From contig DIAQ01000068.1 in NCBI GenBank assembly GCA_002414865.1, positions 3,523 to 16,635 of the forward strand: a DNA stretch of 13,113 nt. Reading direction: 5' to 3'. A program made the translations under genes and the position numbers. Origin of the DNA: a candidate division Hyd24-12 bacterium UBA5074 (GTDB taxonomy: Bacteria > Fermentibacterota > Fermentibacteria > Fermentibacterales > Fermentibacteraceae). The notes beneath the pieces were generated by a model. It saw nothing but the letters and a program-made list of their open reading frames with translations, was not told the origin of the DNA and ran no database searches. Shown piece after piece: positions 1 to 6,936 of the stretch; the first letter of the stretch is position 1, and each line of letters opens with the position of its first letter.

Positions 1-252
1 CTGCCGGTGCTGACGGCCCTGGCGGTGTTCCTCGTGTCTTTCGCCATCTCGAGGATAGTCTCCCTCTCGTCGATACTGGCCGCCTCAGCCCTGGTGCCGG
101 CCTCCTGGCTCCTTTCCGGAGGGGATGACGGGATCGTCGTCCCCGCCGTGTGCACGCTGCTGGCCGCCATCATCCTCGCAAGACACCGGAGCAACATCGC
201 AAGGCTCCTGTCGGGCTCCGAGGGAAGGCTGAGGAGGGGGGGCGGGAATTGA
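1..252 (+). CDS. plsY: PlsY, acyl-phosphate:glycerol-3-phosphate acyltransferase (C-terminal part, 5' truncated)
   Basis: The reading frame is open from base 1 and stops at TGA 250-252, so only about the last 83 residues are in the window. PlsY is an inner-membrane enzyme that moves the acyl group from acyl-phosphate to glycerol-3-phosphate, the first step of phospholipid synthesis in most bacteria. What is visible matches the PlsY C-terminus: a membrane segment, the conserved stretch SRIVSLSSILAA (the SLSSI part lies in a conserved family loop), a further hydrophobic helix, then the typical ending RHRSNIARLLSG followed by a basic tail. The true start lies upstream. The stop codon overlaps the start of the exporter permease gene (TTGA at 249-252), so this lipid gene appears translationally coupled to a polysaccharide export operon. 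The family call is made by recognition of these motifs; the catalytic N-terminal loops are outside the window. Confidence 0.85.
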   Translation: MPVLTALAVFLVSFAISRIVSLSSILAASALVPASWLLSGGDDGIVVPAVCTLLAAIILARHRSNIARLLSGSEGRLRRGGGN

Positions 253-1016
253 GGAGCGCCGTCTTGCTCGTCTCGAGCCTCGCGTCCAAGGAGCTGAAGG
301 TCAGGTACAAGCGATCCGTCCTCGGCTTCTCGTGGTTCCTGCTGAAGCCTCTCTTCCTCACCGCGGTCCTCTCGGTGGTCTTCACCAGGATACTCAGGTT
401 CGGCGGAGAGATTAGGCACTACCCGCTCTTCCTCCTCCCGGGCCTCCTGGTATGGAACTGCTTCTCCTCCTCGCTCTCGGCCGCCTCCACGAGCCTCCTC
501 GACAACGTCCGGCTGATAAGGAGCGCCAGGTTCCCCAGGGCTGCGCTGCCGGTTTCCAGCGTGATCGCGAACTCGGTTCACCTCCTCCTCGCGATGGTCG
601 TCCTCGAGGCGCTGCTCCTGGCGTTCGGGCACTTCCCGTCGCCGGCCGTCCCGCTGCTCCTGCCCGCGCTGGTGCTGTTCCTCGCGATCACCACGGGGCT
701 GAGCCTCATGCTGGCGGTCTGGAACGTCTACTACCGCGACGTCGCGCTCTTCCTGGAGGTCCTCCTGCAGGCCTGGTTCTACGCCTCGCCGGTCATATAC
801 CCGGCCGACTCCGGACTCCTCCCCGGCGCCATCTCCACAGCCATCAGGCTCAACCCGGTCTCCGGCATCCTCGAGATAGTGCAGAGCCTCCTCTATTACG
901 GGAGGACACCTCCGGCCTGGGCCTGGATATCGCTCGCCGCCTGGGCGGTGGCGCTTCCCGTGCTGGGGATGCTGGTCTTCAGGCATGCCGAGCCCGCCGT
1001 GGTGAAAGAGCTGTGA
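249..1016 (+). CDS. Polysaccharide/O-antigen ABC exporter, permease subunit (Wzm-like, ABC-2 type)
   Basis: A 255-residue integral membrane protein of the ABC-2 permease family, which forms the channel that carries undecaprenyl-linked polysaccharide across the inner membrane. It pairs with the ATPase encoded next. Features seen: an amphipathic N-terminus with the family motif KVRYKRSVLGFSWFLLKPL (about residues 16-34), about six hydrophobic segments, the cytoplasmic YYRDV motif, then ASPVIYP and LNPVSGILEIV near the end, all typical of Wzm/TagG/KpsM proteins. Length is normal for the family (250-280). The frame is open upstream to an ATG at 150, but that extension is hydrophilic and lies fully inside plsY. 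TTG 249 begins at the expected family N-terminus, has AGGAGG at 232-237, and overlaps the plsY stop as TTGA. The stop overlaps the next gene as GTGA (1013-1016). Confidence 0.9.
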   Translation: MRSAVLLVSSLASKELKVRYKRSVLGFSWFLLKPLFLTAVLSVVFTRILRFGGEIRHYPLFLLPGLLVWNCFSSSLSAASTSLLDNVRLIRSARFPRAALPVSSVIANSVHLLLAMVVLEALLLAFGHFPSPAVPLLLPALVLFLAITTGLSLMLAVWNVYYRDVALFLEVLLQAWFYASPVIYPADSGLLPGAISTAIRLNPVSGILEIVQSLLYYGRTPPAWAWISLAAWAVALPVLGMLVFRHAEPAVVKEL

Positions 1017-2218
1017 AACTGCCGGCCGGAACCGTGGCATTCAGGGGCGTGGCGCTCGACTACAGGCTGTTCCACGACCGCTCGGTGACGATGTTCGAGA
1101 CGATGATGAGCGTCTTCGGGCGGAGGACGAGGGTGGAGCGCCTGAGGGCGCTCGATGGTGTGAGCTTCTCCATCGCCCCGGGCGAATCGGTGGCTCTCGT
1201 GGGACCCAACGGGGCGGGGAAGTCCTCGTCACTCAAGCTGCTGGCGGGCATCTATTCGCCTTCGGCCGGCAGCGTCGAGACATCCGGGAGGATAGCCTCC
1301 CTGCTCGACCTCGGAGTGGGTTTCCACCCCGAGCTGACAGGGGCCGAGAACCTCTATCTCAACGGGGCCATCCTGGGTCTGGACAGGGCACAGATGAATT
1401 CCCTGATCCCGGGCATAGCGGAGTTCGCGGGGCTCGAGAGGTTCCTGGACACGCCGGTCAAGTTCTATTCCTCCGGGATGTTCATGAGGCTGGGGTTCAG
1501 CCTGGCCACGGCATGCGATCCGGACATACTGCTGATCGACGAGGTACTCGCCGTCGGCGACGCAGCCTTCCAGAAGAAGTGCTACGACAGGATCTACGGC
1601 TTCAAGGGCACCGGGAGGACGATCGTCTTCGTGTCGCACGACAGCGACGCGGTGCTCCGCCTCTGTGAAAGGGCTCTCTGGCTTGACGCCGGGCGGGTGC
1701 GCAGGGACGGCCCCACAGCCATGGTCCTCTCCGAGTACCTCTCCGACGCCTCGGCGAAGCACGTGCCCGCGGCCGTCTCGCCCCGGGAATGGGGTACACG
1801 CGAGGTCGAATTCGAGAGCGTGATCCTGGCCGACGAGCGCGGCACGCCGTCCAACACCTTCCGCCAGGGTCAGAGGATGCTCGTCAGGGCGGTCCTGACC
1901 ACCCGCATCCCCGGGGGCGTCGACGGACTCGTCTTCGGATTCTCCATCTGCAGGCCGGACGGCGAGCAGGTGATAGGGGTCAACAACCTGGAGCTGAACC
2001 AGCCCCTGATCAGCTTCGAGGGCCGGGCCGAAGCGGATGTGGCGATCGACCTGGAGATGCTGGAGCCCGGAAGCTATCTCCTGGGGCTCGCACTGACCGA
2101 TCCTGCGAGGAACCGTGATTACCACTGGCAGGACTGGTTCTACCCCATCCTGCTGCTGGGAGGCAGGAAGGAGCCGCCGTTGCGGCTGGAGGAGGCGACC
2201 TGGACCGTTCGTCGCTGA
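1013..2218 (+). CDS. Polysaccharide/O-antigen ABC exporter, ATP-binding subunit with C-terminal glycan-binding domain (Wzt-like)
   Basis: A 401-residue ATPase that powers export of a lipid-linked polysaccharide with the permease upstream. Seen in order: Walker A GPNGAGKS (residues 64-71), a Q-loop-like LGVGFHPELTGAENL stretch, the Wzt-type signature YSSGM (152-156), Walker B ending ILLIDE (Asp176, Glu177), and the switch histidine in VSHD (His209). From about residue 255 there is a further beta-rich domain of roughly 145 residues with the WZT C-terminal pattern (REVEFESVIL near its start, GSYLLGLALTD near the end). In known Wzt proteins this domain binds the modified non-reducing end of the glycan and couples chain termination to export, so the exported polymer here may carry a terminal modification. 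The GTG start at 1013 overlaps the permease stop (GTGA). The frame is open further upstream, but that part is antiparallel nonsense inside the permease gene. Confidence 0.92.
   Translation: MKLPAGTVAFRGVALDYRLFHDRSVTMFETMMSVFGRRTRVERLRALDGVSFSIAPGESVALVGPNGAGKSSSLKLLAGIYSPSAGSVETSGRIASLLDLGVGFHPELTGAENLYLNGAILGLDRAQMNSLIPGIAEFAGLERFLDTPVKFYSSGMFMRLGFSLATACDPDILLIDEVLAVGDAAFQKKCYDRIYGFKGTGRTIVFVSHDSDAVLRLCERALWLDAGRVRRDGPTAMVLSEYLSDASAKHVPAAVSPREWGTREVEFESVILADERGTPSNTFRQGQRMLVRAVLTTRIPGGVDGLVFGFSICRPDGEQVIGVNNLELNQPLISFEGRAEADVAIDLEMLEPGSYLLGLALTDPARNRDYHWQDWFYPILLLGGRKEPPLRLEEATWTVRR
2187..2195 (+). promoter_or_regulatory. Possible Shine-Dalgarno pointing to a CTG start for the first GT-C gene
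   Basis: TGGAGGAGG lies four bases before CTG 2200, which is in frame with the glycosyltransferase and about 20 bases before CTG 2215. It also encodes Glu-Glu in the upstream ATPase, so it may be a coincidence of codon use. It is recorded because ATG 2230 has no ribosome binding site of its own. Confidence 0.35.
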
Positions 2219-2229
2219 TCCTCGCGGCC

Positions 2230-3480
2230 ATGCTCACGGCTGCGGTGGCCAGGTTCGGGGCGATGCTCTGCCTCGCCGGCGGGCTTTCGCTCCCGGGGCG
2301 CGACCAGGAGATCTACCTGCGCATGGCGGGCAGGCTGCAGGACGGCCATGGCCTGTCGTTCGAGAGGGAGATCGGGCTGCTCAAGAATGCGGATGCATCG
2401 GGGGCGGGAGCCCTGGGTGCTGCGTGGACGAGCGACCCCGGATACGTCTTCGGCATCGCCCGGGTGGAAACTCCTACGGCGACCATCGAGCCGGGATATC
2501 CCATCCTACTGGCCCTCTTCTTCACTATCTTCGGCCGCTGCACGGGGGCGGTCTTCCTGCTCAACCTGCTCGCGCAGCTCGGCGGGACCGCCGCGGCCTT
2601 CCTGCTCGCCGACAGGATGGCCGGGCGCAGGGCAGGGCTTCTCGCGGGTCTGGGCTTCGCCCTGTATCCCACGTTCGTGCTCTACACGACCGTCGCCATG
2701 ACCGAAGCGGTTCACATCGCGATGATCCCGCTGATCGTGCTGCTCACGGCGAAGGCGGTCGACGAGGGGCGGGGAGGATTTGCAGCTGGCGCCACGACCG
2801 GGGCCCTCTTCCTCGTGAGGAGCACCGCGCTCTTCCTGGTTCCCGTCGAAGCCGCCTTCCTGCTCGCGGGGAGGAGATTCAGGCAGGCCCTGCTTCTCAT
2901 GGCCGGCTTTGCGCTGCTTGCGGCGCCATGGGTCGGCAGGAACTGGGTCGAGATGGGGAGGCCGCTGCTGCTGCCCACGAAGGGCGCACTGAACATGTGG
3001 ATGAGGAACAACCCGGCGGCGCTGGAGACCGAGGGCATCCGCGTGCCGCCCGAGATAATGCGGTCGGTCCGGGGCAGGGAGCTTCTCCTGTACCCATCGG
3101 GCCCCGGGTTCGAGACGGAGCTCGAGAGGAGCGGAGAGCTCGGTCGAAGAGCCTCCGCGTTCATGGTCCGCAATCCCGGGCTGATGGGCTGGCTGACGCT
3201 CGAGAGAGCCCTGTCGTTCATGTCCCCGATGCCGGAGAGCGAGAGGGGGCCGCGCGCCGCCGTGCATGGCTTCCTCATCTACCTGCCCATCCTCATCCTG
3301 GCGATTCCGGGGGTCATCCTGGGGAGGAGGAGCCGGGCTGTGCTGATCTCCGCCGCGTTCTTCCTGCTCTATCTCGGGATGCACGCCGCGGCTCACGGAG
3401 GAATGAGGTACAGGCTGCCCGTGGACAGCCTCCTCATCTGCCTCGCGGCCTCCACGGCGGCGAGGTGGAGGAAGGTATGA
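2230..3480 (+). CDS. Polytopic GT-C (GT39/ArnT-like) glycosyltransferase, first paralogue
   Basis: A membrane protein of about 416 residues with roughly eight to ten hydrophobic segments. It resembles the dolichyl-phosphate-mannose/ArnT-type (GT39, PMT_2) superfamily, which uses polyprenyl-phosphate sugars on the outer face of the inner membrane. Seen: after a first helix, GRDQEIYLRMAGRLQDGHG (Asp25, Glu27), the expected position of the acidic catalytic residues; then alternating helices and a soluble segment containing PTKGALNMWMRNN (about residue 250). The donor sugar and acceptor are not predictable. The start is uncertain. ATG 2230 has no Shine-Dalgarno and leaves a short first helix. CTG 2215 would give a CTGA overlap with the ATPase stop. 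CTG 2200 sits just behind TGGAGGAGG (2187-2195). All are in the same frame, with no ATG, GTG or TTG between 2119 and 2229. The gene ends as ATGA with the next one. A second copy of the family lies at 5551. Confidence 0.78.
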   Translation: MLTAAVARFGAMLCLAGGLSLPGRDQEIYLRMAGRLQDGHGLSFEREIGLLKNADASGAGALGAAWTSDPGYVFGIARVETPTATIEPGYPILLALFFTIFGRCTGAVFLLNLLAQLGGTAAAFLLADRMAGRRAGLLAGLGFALYPTFVLYTTVAMTEAVHIAMIPLIVLLTAKAVDEGRGGFAAGATTGALFLVRSTALFLVPVEAAFLLAGRRFRQALLLMAGFALLAAPWVGRNWVEMGRPLLLPTKGALNMWMRNNPAALETEGIRVPPEIMRSVRGRELLLYPSGPGFETELERSGELGRRASAFMVRNPGLMGWLTLERALSFMSPMPESERGPRAAVHGFLIYLPILILAIPGVILGRRSRAVLISAAFFLLYLGMHAAAHGGMRYRLPVDSLLICLAASTAARWRKV

Positions 3481-4850
3481 GCTACTCGAAGATACTCTTC
3501 GTCTTCCCGGAGACGCGCTACCCGTCCGGGCAGCCGCCCCTCGGAGCGGCCTCCCTGAGCGCATACCTGAGGCGTGAGCTCCACCCGGACACATCCATGT
3601 GCGACATGTCGTTCGAGAGAAGGCCCTTCGAGGCTCTCTCGAAACGGCTCTCATACTACAAGCCCGACCTCGTCGCGGTTTCTGTGCTCACGCCGCAGCT
3701 GTCGGCCGCCATCGAGACCTGCAGGCTGGCCAGGCGCGCATGTCCGGGCTCGGTGATAGCGGTGGGCGGTCCGCATGCAACCGTCCTGCCCGAGGACACC
3801 CTGGAGCGCACGGGTGCCGACCTGGTCTACTGCGGAGAGGGCGAGAGGGGGTTCCTCAGGTTCGCCGGGGGAGAGCCCGCGGCCACGATCCCGGGGGCCT
3901 GCTTCAGGCGCGGCAAGGAGACAGTCAGGATCCCCGGCATGCTCCTGGTGGAGGACCTCGATCAGCTGCCGATCCCCGACAGGAGCCTCTTCGACATGGA
4001 GAAGTACTTCAGGCACTGGTACTCCATGGACAGGGTCGACCCGAGGCTGAAGGGCACATCCGTCATGGCAACGCGCGGCTGCCCGTTCTCCTGCACCTTC
4101 TGCCAGCCCACGCTGTCCGAGATCTTCGGCAGGCGCATCCGGAAGAGGTCCCCGGCCTCGGTCGCCGACGAGCTCGATCATCTCAAGAGGATCTACGGCA
4201 TCGGCGCCTTCATGTTCGAAGACTCGACATTCGTGGTCGATGCGCCCTGGGTGCACGCGATATGCGACGAGCTCGTCGCCAGGAAGCTGAACCTGAGCTG
4301 GTGCTGCAACGTGAGGGCCGACCTCCTCGAGGAGGACCTGCTGGCCCACATGAAGCAGGCTGGTCTCGCGAAGATCAACATGGGCGTGGAATCTGCCTCG
4401 CAGCGGGTGCTGGACTCGATCTACGAGAAGGGGATCACCGTCGAGGGGGTGACCAGGGCCCTGGGGATGGCCAGGGACATGGGCATTGCGGTCCAGGGCT
4501 ACTTCATGCTGGGGGCGCCCGGAGAGACGCTCGAGGAGATGCAGCAGACCATCGACTTCGCCGTGCGGAGCCCGTTCGACGATGCGCTCTTCGACATCAC
4601 GACCCCGTTCCCGCACACCGAGCTCTGGAACAGGTCGAGGCACCTGATCAGCCGCGACTACGCCGACTTCGACTGCTTCCACAACAGCGTGTACGACCTG
4701 CCTGGCATAGCCCCCGGACAGATCGAGTCGCTCAAGAAAAAGGCGTTCTGGCGATTCTACCTCCATCCCTCCAGGATCCTCCGCACGGCCGCCACCGTGC
4801 TGGGACCCAGGAACATCGCCAGGACCCTGCTGAAGGCAAGACGGGTGTGA
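3477..4850 (+). CDS. B12-binding-domain radical SAM enzyme, first paralogue
   Basis: A 457-residue protein. The N-terminal 130 residues look like a cobalamin-binding Rossmann domain of the type fused to radical SAM enzymes (LDVAVSVLT-like strand, then VGGPHATVLPEDTL and GEGE). No DxHxxG cobalamin-ligating motif is visible, which is common in this class. The radical SAM motif is CPFSCTFC (Cys202, Cys206, Cys209), which binds the 4Fe-4S cluster. After it come EDSTF, a GVESAS motif and YFMLGAPGET, the usual order of the TIM-barrel. Family members carry out methylations, ring contractions or other radical chemistry on sugars, lipids and cofactors. The setting suggests a glycan or glycolipid substrate, but the reaction cannot be told from sequence. 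ATG 3477 is supported by GGAGG at 3467-3471 and the ATGA overlap with the previous stop. The end overlaps the deacetylase start as GTGA. Confidence 0.88.
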   Translation: MSYSKILFVFPETRYPSGQPPLGAASLSAYLRRELHPDTSMCDMSFERRPFEALSKRLSYYKPDLVAVSVLTPQLSAAIETCRLARRACPGSVIAVGGPHATVLPEDTLERTGADLVYCGEGERGFLRFAGGEPAATIPGACFRRGKETVRIPGMLLVEDLDQLPIPDRSLFDMEKYFRHWYSMDRVDPRLKGTSVMATRGCPFSCTFCQPTLSEIFGRRIRKRSPASVADELDHLKRIYGIGAFMFEDSTFVVDAPWVHAICDELVARKLNLSWCCNVRADLLEEDLLAHMKQAGLAKINMGVESASQRVLDSIYEKGITVEGVTRALGMARDMGIAVQGYFMLGAPGETLEEMQQTIDFAVRSPFDDALFDITTPFPHTELWNRSRHLISRDYADFDCFHNSVYDLPGIAPGQIESLKKKAFWRFYLHPSRILRTAATVLGPRNIARTLLKARRV

Positions 4851-5569
4851 GCCGCAGGATCTTCCTCGAGATCGACGATGCGGGCTCGGACCGGGCCGGA
4901 CTGAGCGCGATCTCCCGCATCCTGGCCGCCGGGCCGGCGGTCGACGGCGTCAGCATCCTCGCGGCAGGGCCTTTCGCGGCGGAGGCGTGCGAGCTGGCAG
5001 CGTGCTCCGGCCTCTCCGTCTCCGTGCACCTCAACTGCGCCGAGCCCCCCTTCCTCTCCTGCCGCGAGTTCCCGCGGGCCTCGTCGATCGCCCTGGCTCC
5101 ATCCCGGTACCTCCCGGCCATCGAGCGGGAGTGGAGGCTGCAGATCGAGCGGCTGACCGCGCTGGGCGCGAAACCCTCTGGCATCGACAGCCACCGGCAC
5201 CTCCACCACCTTCCCGGGCTGGCAGGGCTGTCCATCAGGCTCGCGAAGGAGTACGGGATCGGGAGGATGAGGACGGCCGTCCTCCCCGACCGCCTCAGCA
5301 GGTTCCCATCAGGCCTGGTCCTGGACGCCCTGGGGAGGCGGCTGCGGAAATTGGCGTCAGGGGCGGGGCTGGAATCTCCCGTCGCGATGGCGGGTTTCGG
5401 AGCGGCAGGAAGGCTATCGCGGGAGTATCTCGAGCGCCTCAGGCTTCCCGAGGGCATCGTGGAGCTCGTCGCTCACCCGTCCGCAGTGGCGATCTGGTCT
5501 CCCGGACAGCCCGCCGAGCTGGATCTCCTGACATCCGATTGGTTCAGGGAATGGAAAAGCGGCTCCTGA
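4847..5569 (+). CDS. ChbG/YdjC (HpnK-like) carbohydrate deacetylase
   Basis: A 240-residue protein of the ChbG/YdjC family, metal-dependent enzymes that remove the N-acetyl group from amino-sugar-containing glycans or glycolipids. The metal-site residues are recognisable: IDDAG near the N-terminus (Asp10, Asp11), VHLN with His61, and GIDSHRHLHHLP with His116, His118 and His120. The N-terminal motif is IDDAG where most relatives have a DDFG-type sequence, so this is a divergent member; the key Asp and His positions remain. There is no signal peptide, so it should act in the cytoplasm, before export. GTG 4847 gives a GTGA overlap with the radical SAM gene and an N-terminus that starts right at the first beta strand. 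It lies between a radical SAM enzyme and glycosyltransferases. A related trio (glycosyltransferase HpnI, radical SAM HpnJ, deacetylase HpnK) makes the hopanoid cyclitol ether. Deacetylase activity is inferred from the family. Confidence 0.8.
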   Translation: MSRRIFLEIDDAGSDRAGLSAISRILAAGPAVDGVSILAAGPFAAEACELAACSGLSVSVHLNCAEPPFLSCREFPRASSIALAPSRYLPAIEREWRLQIERLTALGAKPSGIDSHRHLHHLPGLAGLSIRLAKEYGIGRMRTAVLPDRLSRFPSGLVLDALGRRLRKLASGAGLESPVAMAGFGAAGRLSREYLERLRLPEGIVELVAHPSAVAIWSPGQPAELDLLTSDWFREWKSGS

Positions 5570-6936
5570 TCCCCAAGCCCGGCCGGATAATCGCGCTGGC
5601 CCTGCTCGTCAGGCTGGTGATGGCGATCCATGTGACAAACCACGAATTCCTGGTCGGAGAAGGCCGCGTCCTGGCCGACGTGGCCTCCAACCTGGCGACC
5701 GGCCGCGGGTTCATGCTGTCCCCGGAGATGCTCTTCCCCGAAAGGGAGGACAATGTCCGCCACAGCGGGATGCACTCGGCCGCCTTCGAGTTCTACCGGC
5801 GCGTCGACGGCTTCTACGGAGTGCTCAGACCCGGCGTGGAGACCACGTTCTTCGTGCCCGGGTACATCCTCTTCGAGGCCGGCATCTTCCTCCTGGCGGG
5901 CGTGGGCAACCTCGCCGCGGTGCGCGTGGTGCAGCTCGTGCTCCTGGGCACCCTGTCGGTGGCGGCAGGGCTCTCGATCGCCCGTCGCTTCCTGAAGGGC
6001 TGGCAGCTGGCCCTGGCCGGCCTGTTGATGGCTCTCGATCCCTTCACGATCTACTACGAGGCTGTCCCGGCGACGCAGGCCCTCTTCATGGTCCTCTTCC
6101 TTCTCGGGATCCTCGCTTCCCTGAGGGCTTTGGAGCGCCCCGGCGCGCTCCCGGCGGCGCTGGCCGGCGCGGTGTGGGGGATGGCGTACCTGGTCAGGCC
6201 CGCCGCCGCGGCGGGCGCAGGGATCCTGTTCGTATTCATCGCTCTGGCCCGGGCGCCGGCGGGGAGGAAGGCGATGCGCCTGGCAGCCTCGGCCGGGGCG
6301 TTCGCCGTGATCCTCCTGCCATGGGTGATGAGGCTCCACGACCTCACGGGGCAGTGGCGCATCACTCCCACGCAGGGCGGAGTGAACATGTGGGAGTTCA
6401 ACGGCAGGATATTCTCGAGATACTTCACCGACGAGCTGGAAGGTGCGACCCTGCTCTACGAGCCGCTCAGACAGGAGTACCTGGGCAGGCTGGCCTCCCC
6501 CGGGCTGGCCGAGTTCCCGGCCTTCACCGACGAGCCCGAGTACGTCAGGGACGACATCCTGAACGAGAGGACCGCCGAGTTCCTGAGGGCGAACCCCGTC
6601 CTGCTGCTGCGACTGCCTCTCCTGCGCTTCGTCGATTTCATCAAGCCTTTTCCGCTCAATCCGTACCCGCTGGTCTACCTCCTCGCCGGAGCGGCCACGT
6701 TCGGTGTCATGCTCCTCTTCGCCGGAGGCGGCATGGCTCTTCTCGTCCGCACGCGGAACACGTGCGCGGTCTATCTCGTCACGCTGGTCGCCGCCTATAT
6801 GCTGATGCACATTGCGACGGCATCGGGGACGCCTCAGAGGGTCGCGGCGGACTATCCCGTCGCGATCTTCACCACCGCCGCCCTGACCTGGATCGCGGGC
6901 CGGCTGCGCGGCGCCCGCAGGAGGCTCGGAGCCTGA
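5551..6936 (+). CDS. Polytopic GT-C (GT39-like) glycosyltransferase, second paralogue
   Basis: A membrane protein of about 461 residues with roughly nine or ten hydrophobic segments, of the same GT-C type as the gene at 2230. The first helix is followed by a long periplasmic loop (about residues 27-95) with GEGRVLADVASNLATGRG, the equivalent of the catalytic first loop, and RPGVETTFFVPGYILFEAG before the second helix. The soluble stretch has PTQGGVNMWEFNG, matching PTKGALNMWMRNN in the first paralogue. The two proteins are not close copies, so they probably add different sugars or act on different acceptors. The start is ATG 5551, inside the deacetylase gene with a 19-base overlap and no good ribosome binding site beyond AGGGA directly before it. 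CTG 5566 (CTGA with the deacetylase stop) and TTG 5539 are in-frame alternatives. The family call is firm; the substrate is unknown. Confidence 0.78.
   Translation: MEKRLLIPKPGRIIALALLVRLVMAIHVTNHEFLVGEGRVLADVASNLATGRGFMLSPEMLFPEREDNVRHSGMHSAAFEFYRRVDGFYGVLRPGVETTFFVPGYILFEAGIFLLAGVGNLAAVRVVQLVLLGTLSVAAGLSIARRFLKGWQLALAGLLMALDPFTIYYEAVPATQALFMVLFLLGILASLRALERPGALPAALAGAVWGMAYLVRPAAAAGAGILFVFIALARAPAGRKAMRLAASAGAFAVILLPWVMRLHDLTGQWRITPTQGGVNMWEFNGRIFSRYFTDELEGATLLYEPLRQEYLGRLASPGLAEFPAFTDEPEYVRDDILNERTAEFLRANPVLLLRLPLLRFVDFIKPFPLNPYPLVYLLAGAATFGVMLLFAGGGMALLVRTRNTCAVYLVTLVAAYMLMHIATASGTPQRVAADYPVAIFTTAALTWIAGRLRGARRRLGA
6919..6924 (+). promoter_or_regulatory. Shine-Dalgarno supporting the CTG start of the GT9 gene
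   Basis: AGGAGG ends eight bases before CTG 6933, ideal spacing. The next usable codon, GTG 6945, would be 20 bases away. Together with the protein homology this favours initiation at CTG, directly on the stop codon of the gene upstream (CTGA 6933-6936). Confidence 0.6.

Noticed and set aside
452..1012. N-terminal extension of the Wzt-like ATPase to ATG 452
   Set aside because: It lies wholly inside the permease gene, encodes Arg/Pro/Gly-rich nonsense, and the ATPase family begins near GTG 1013.
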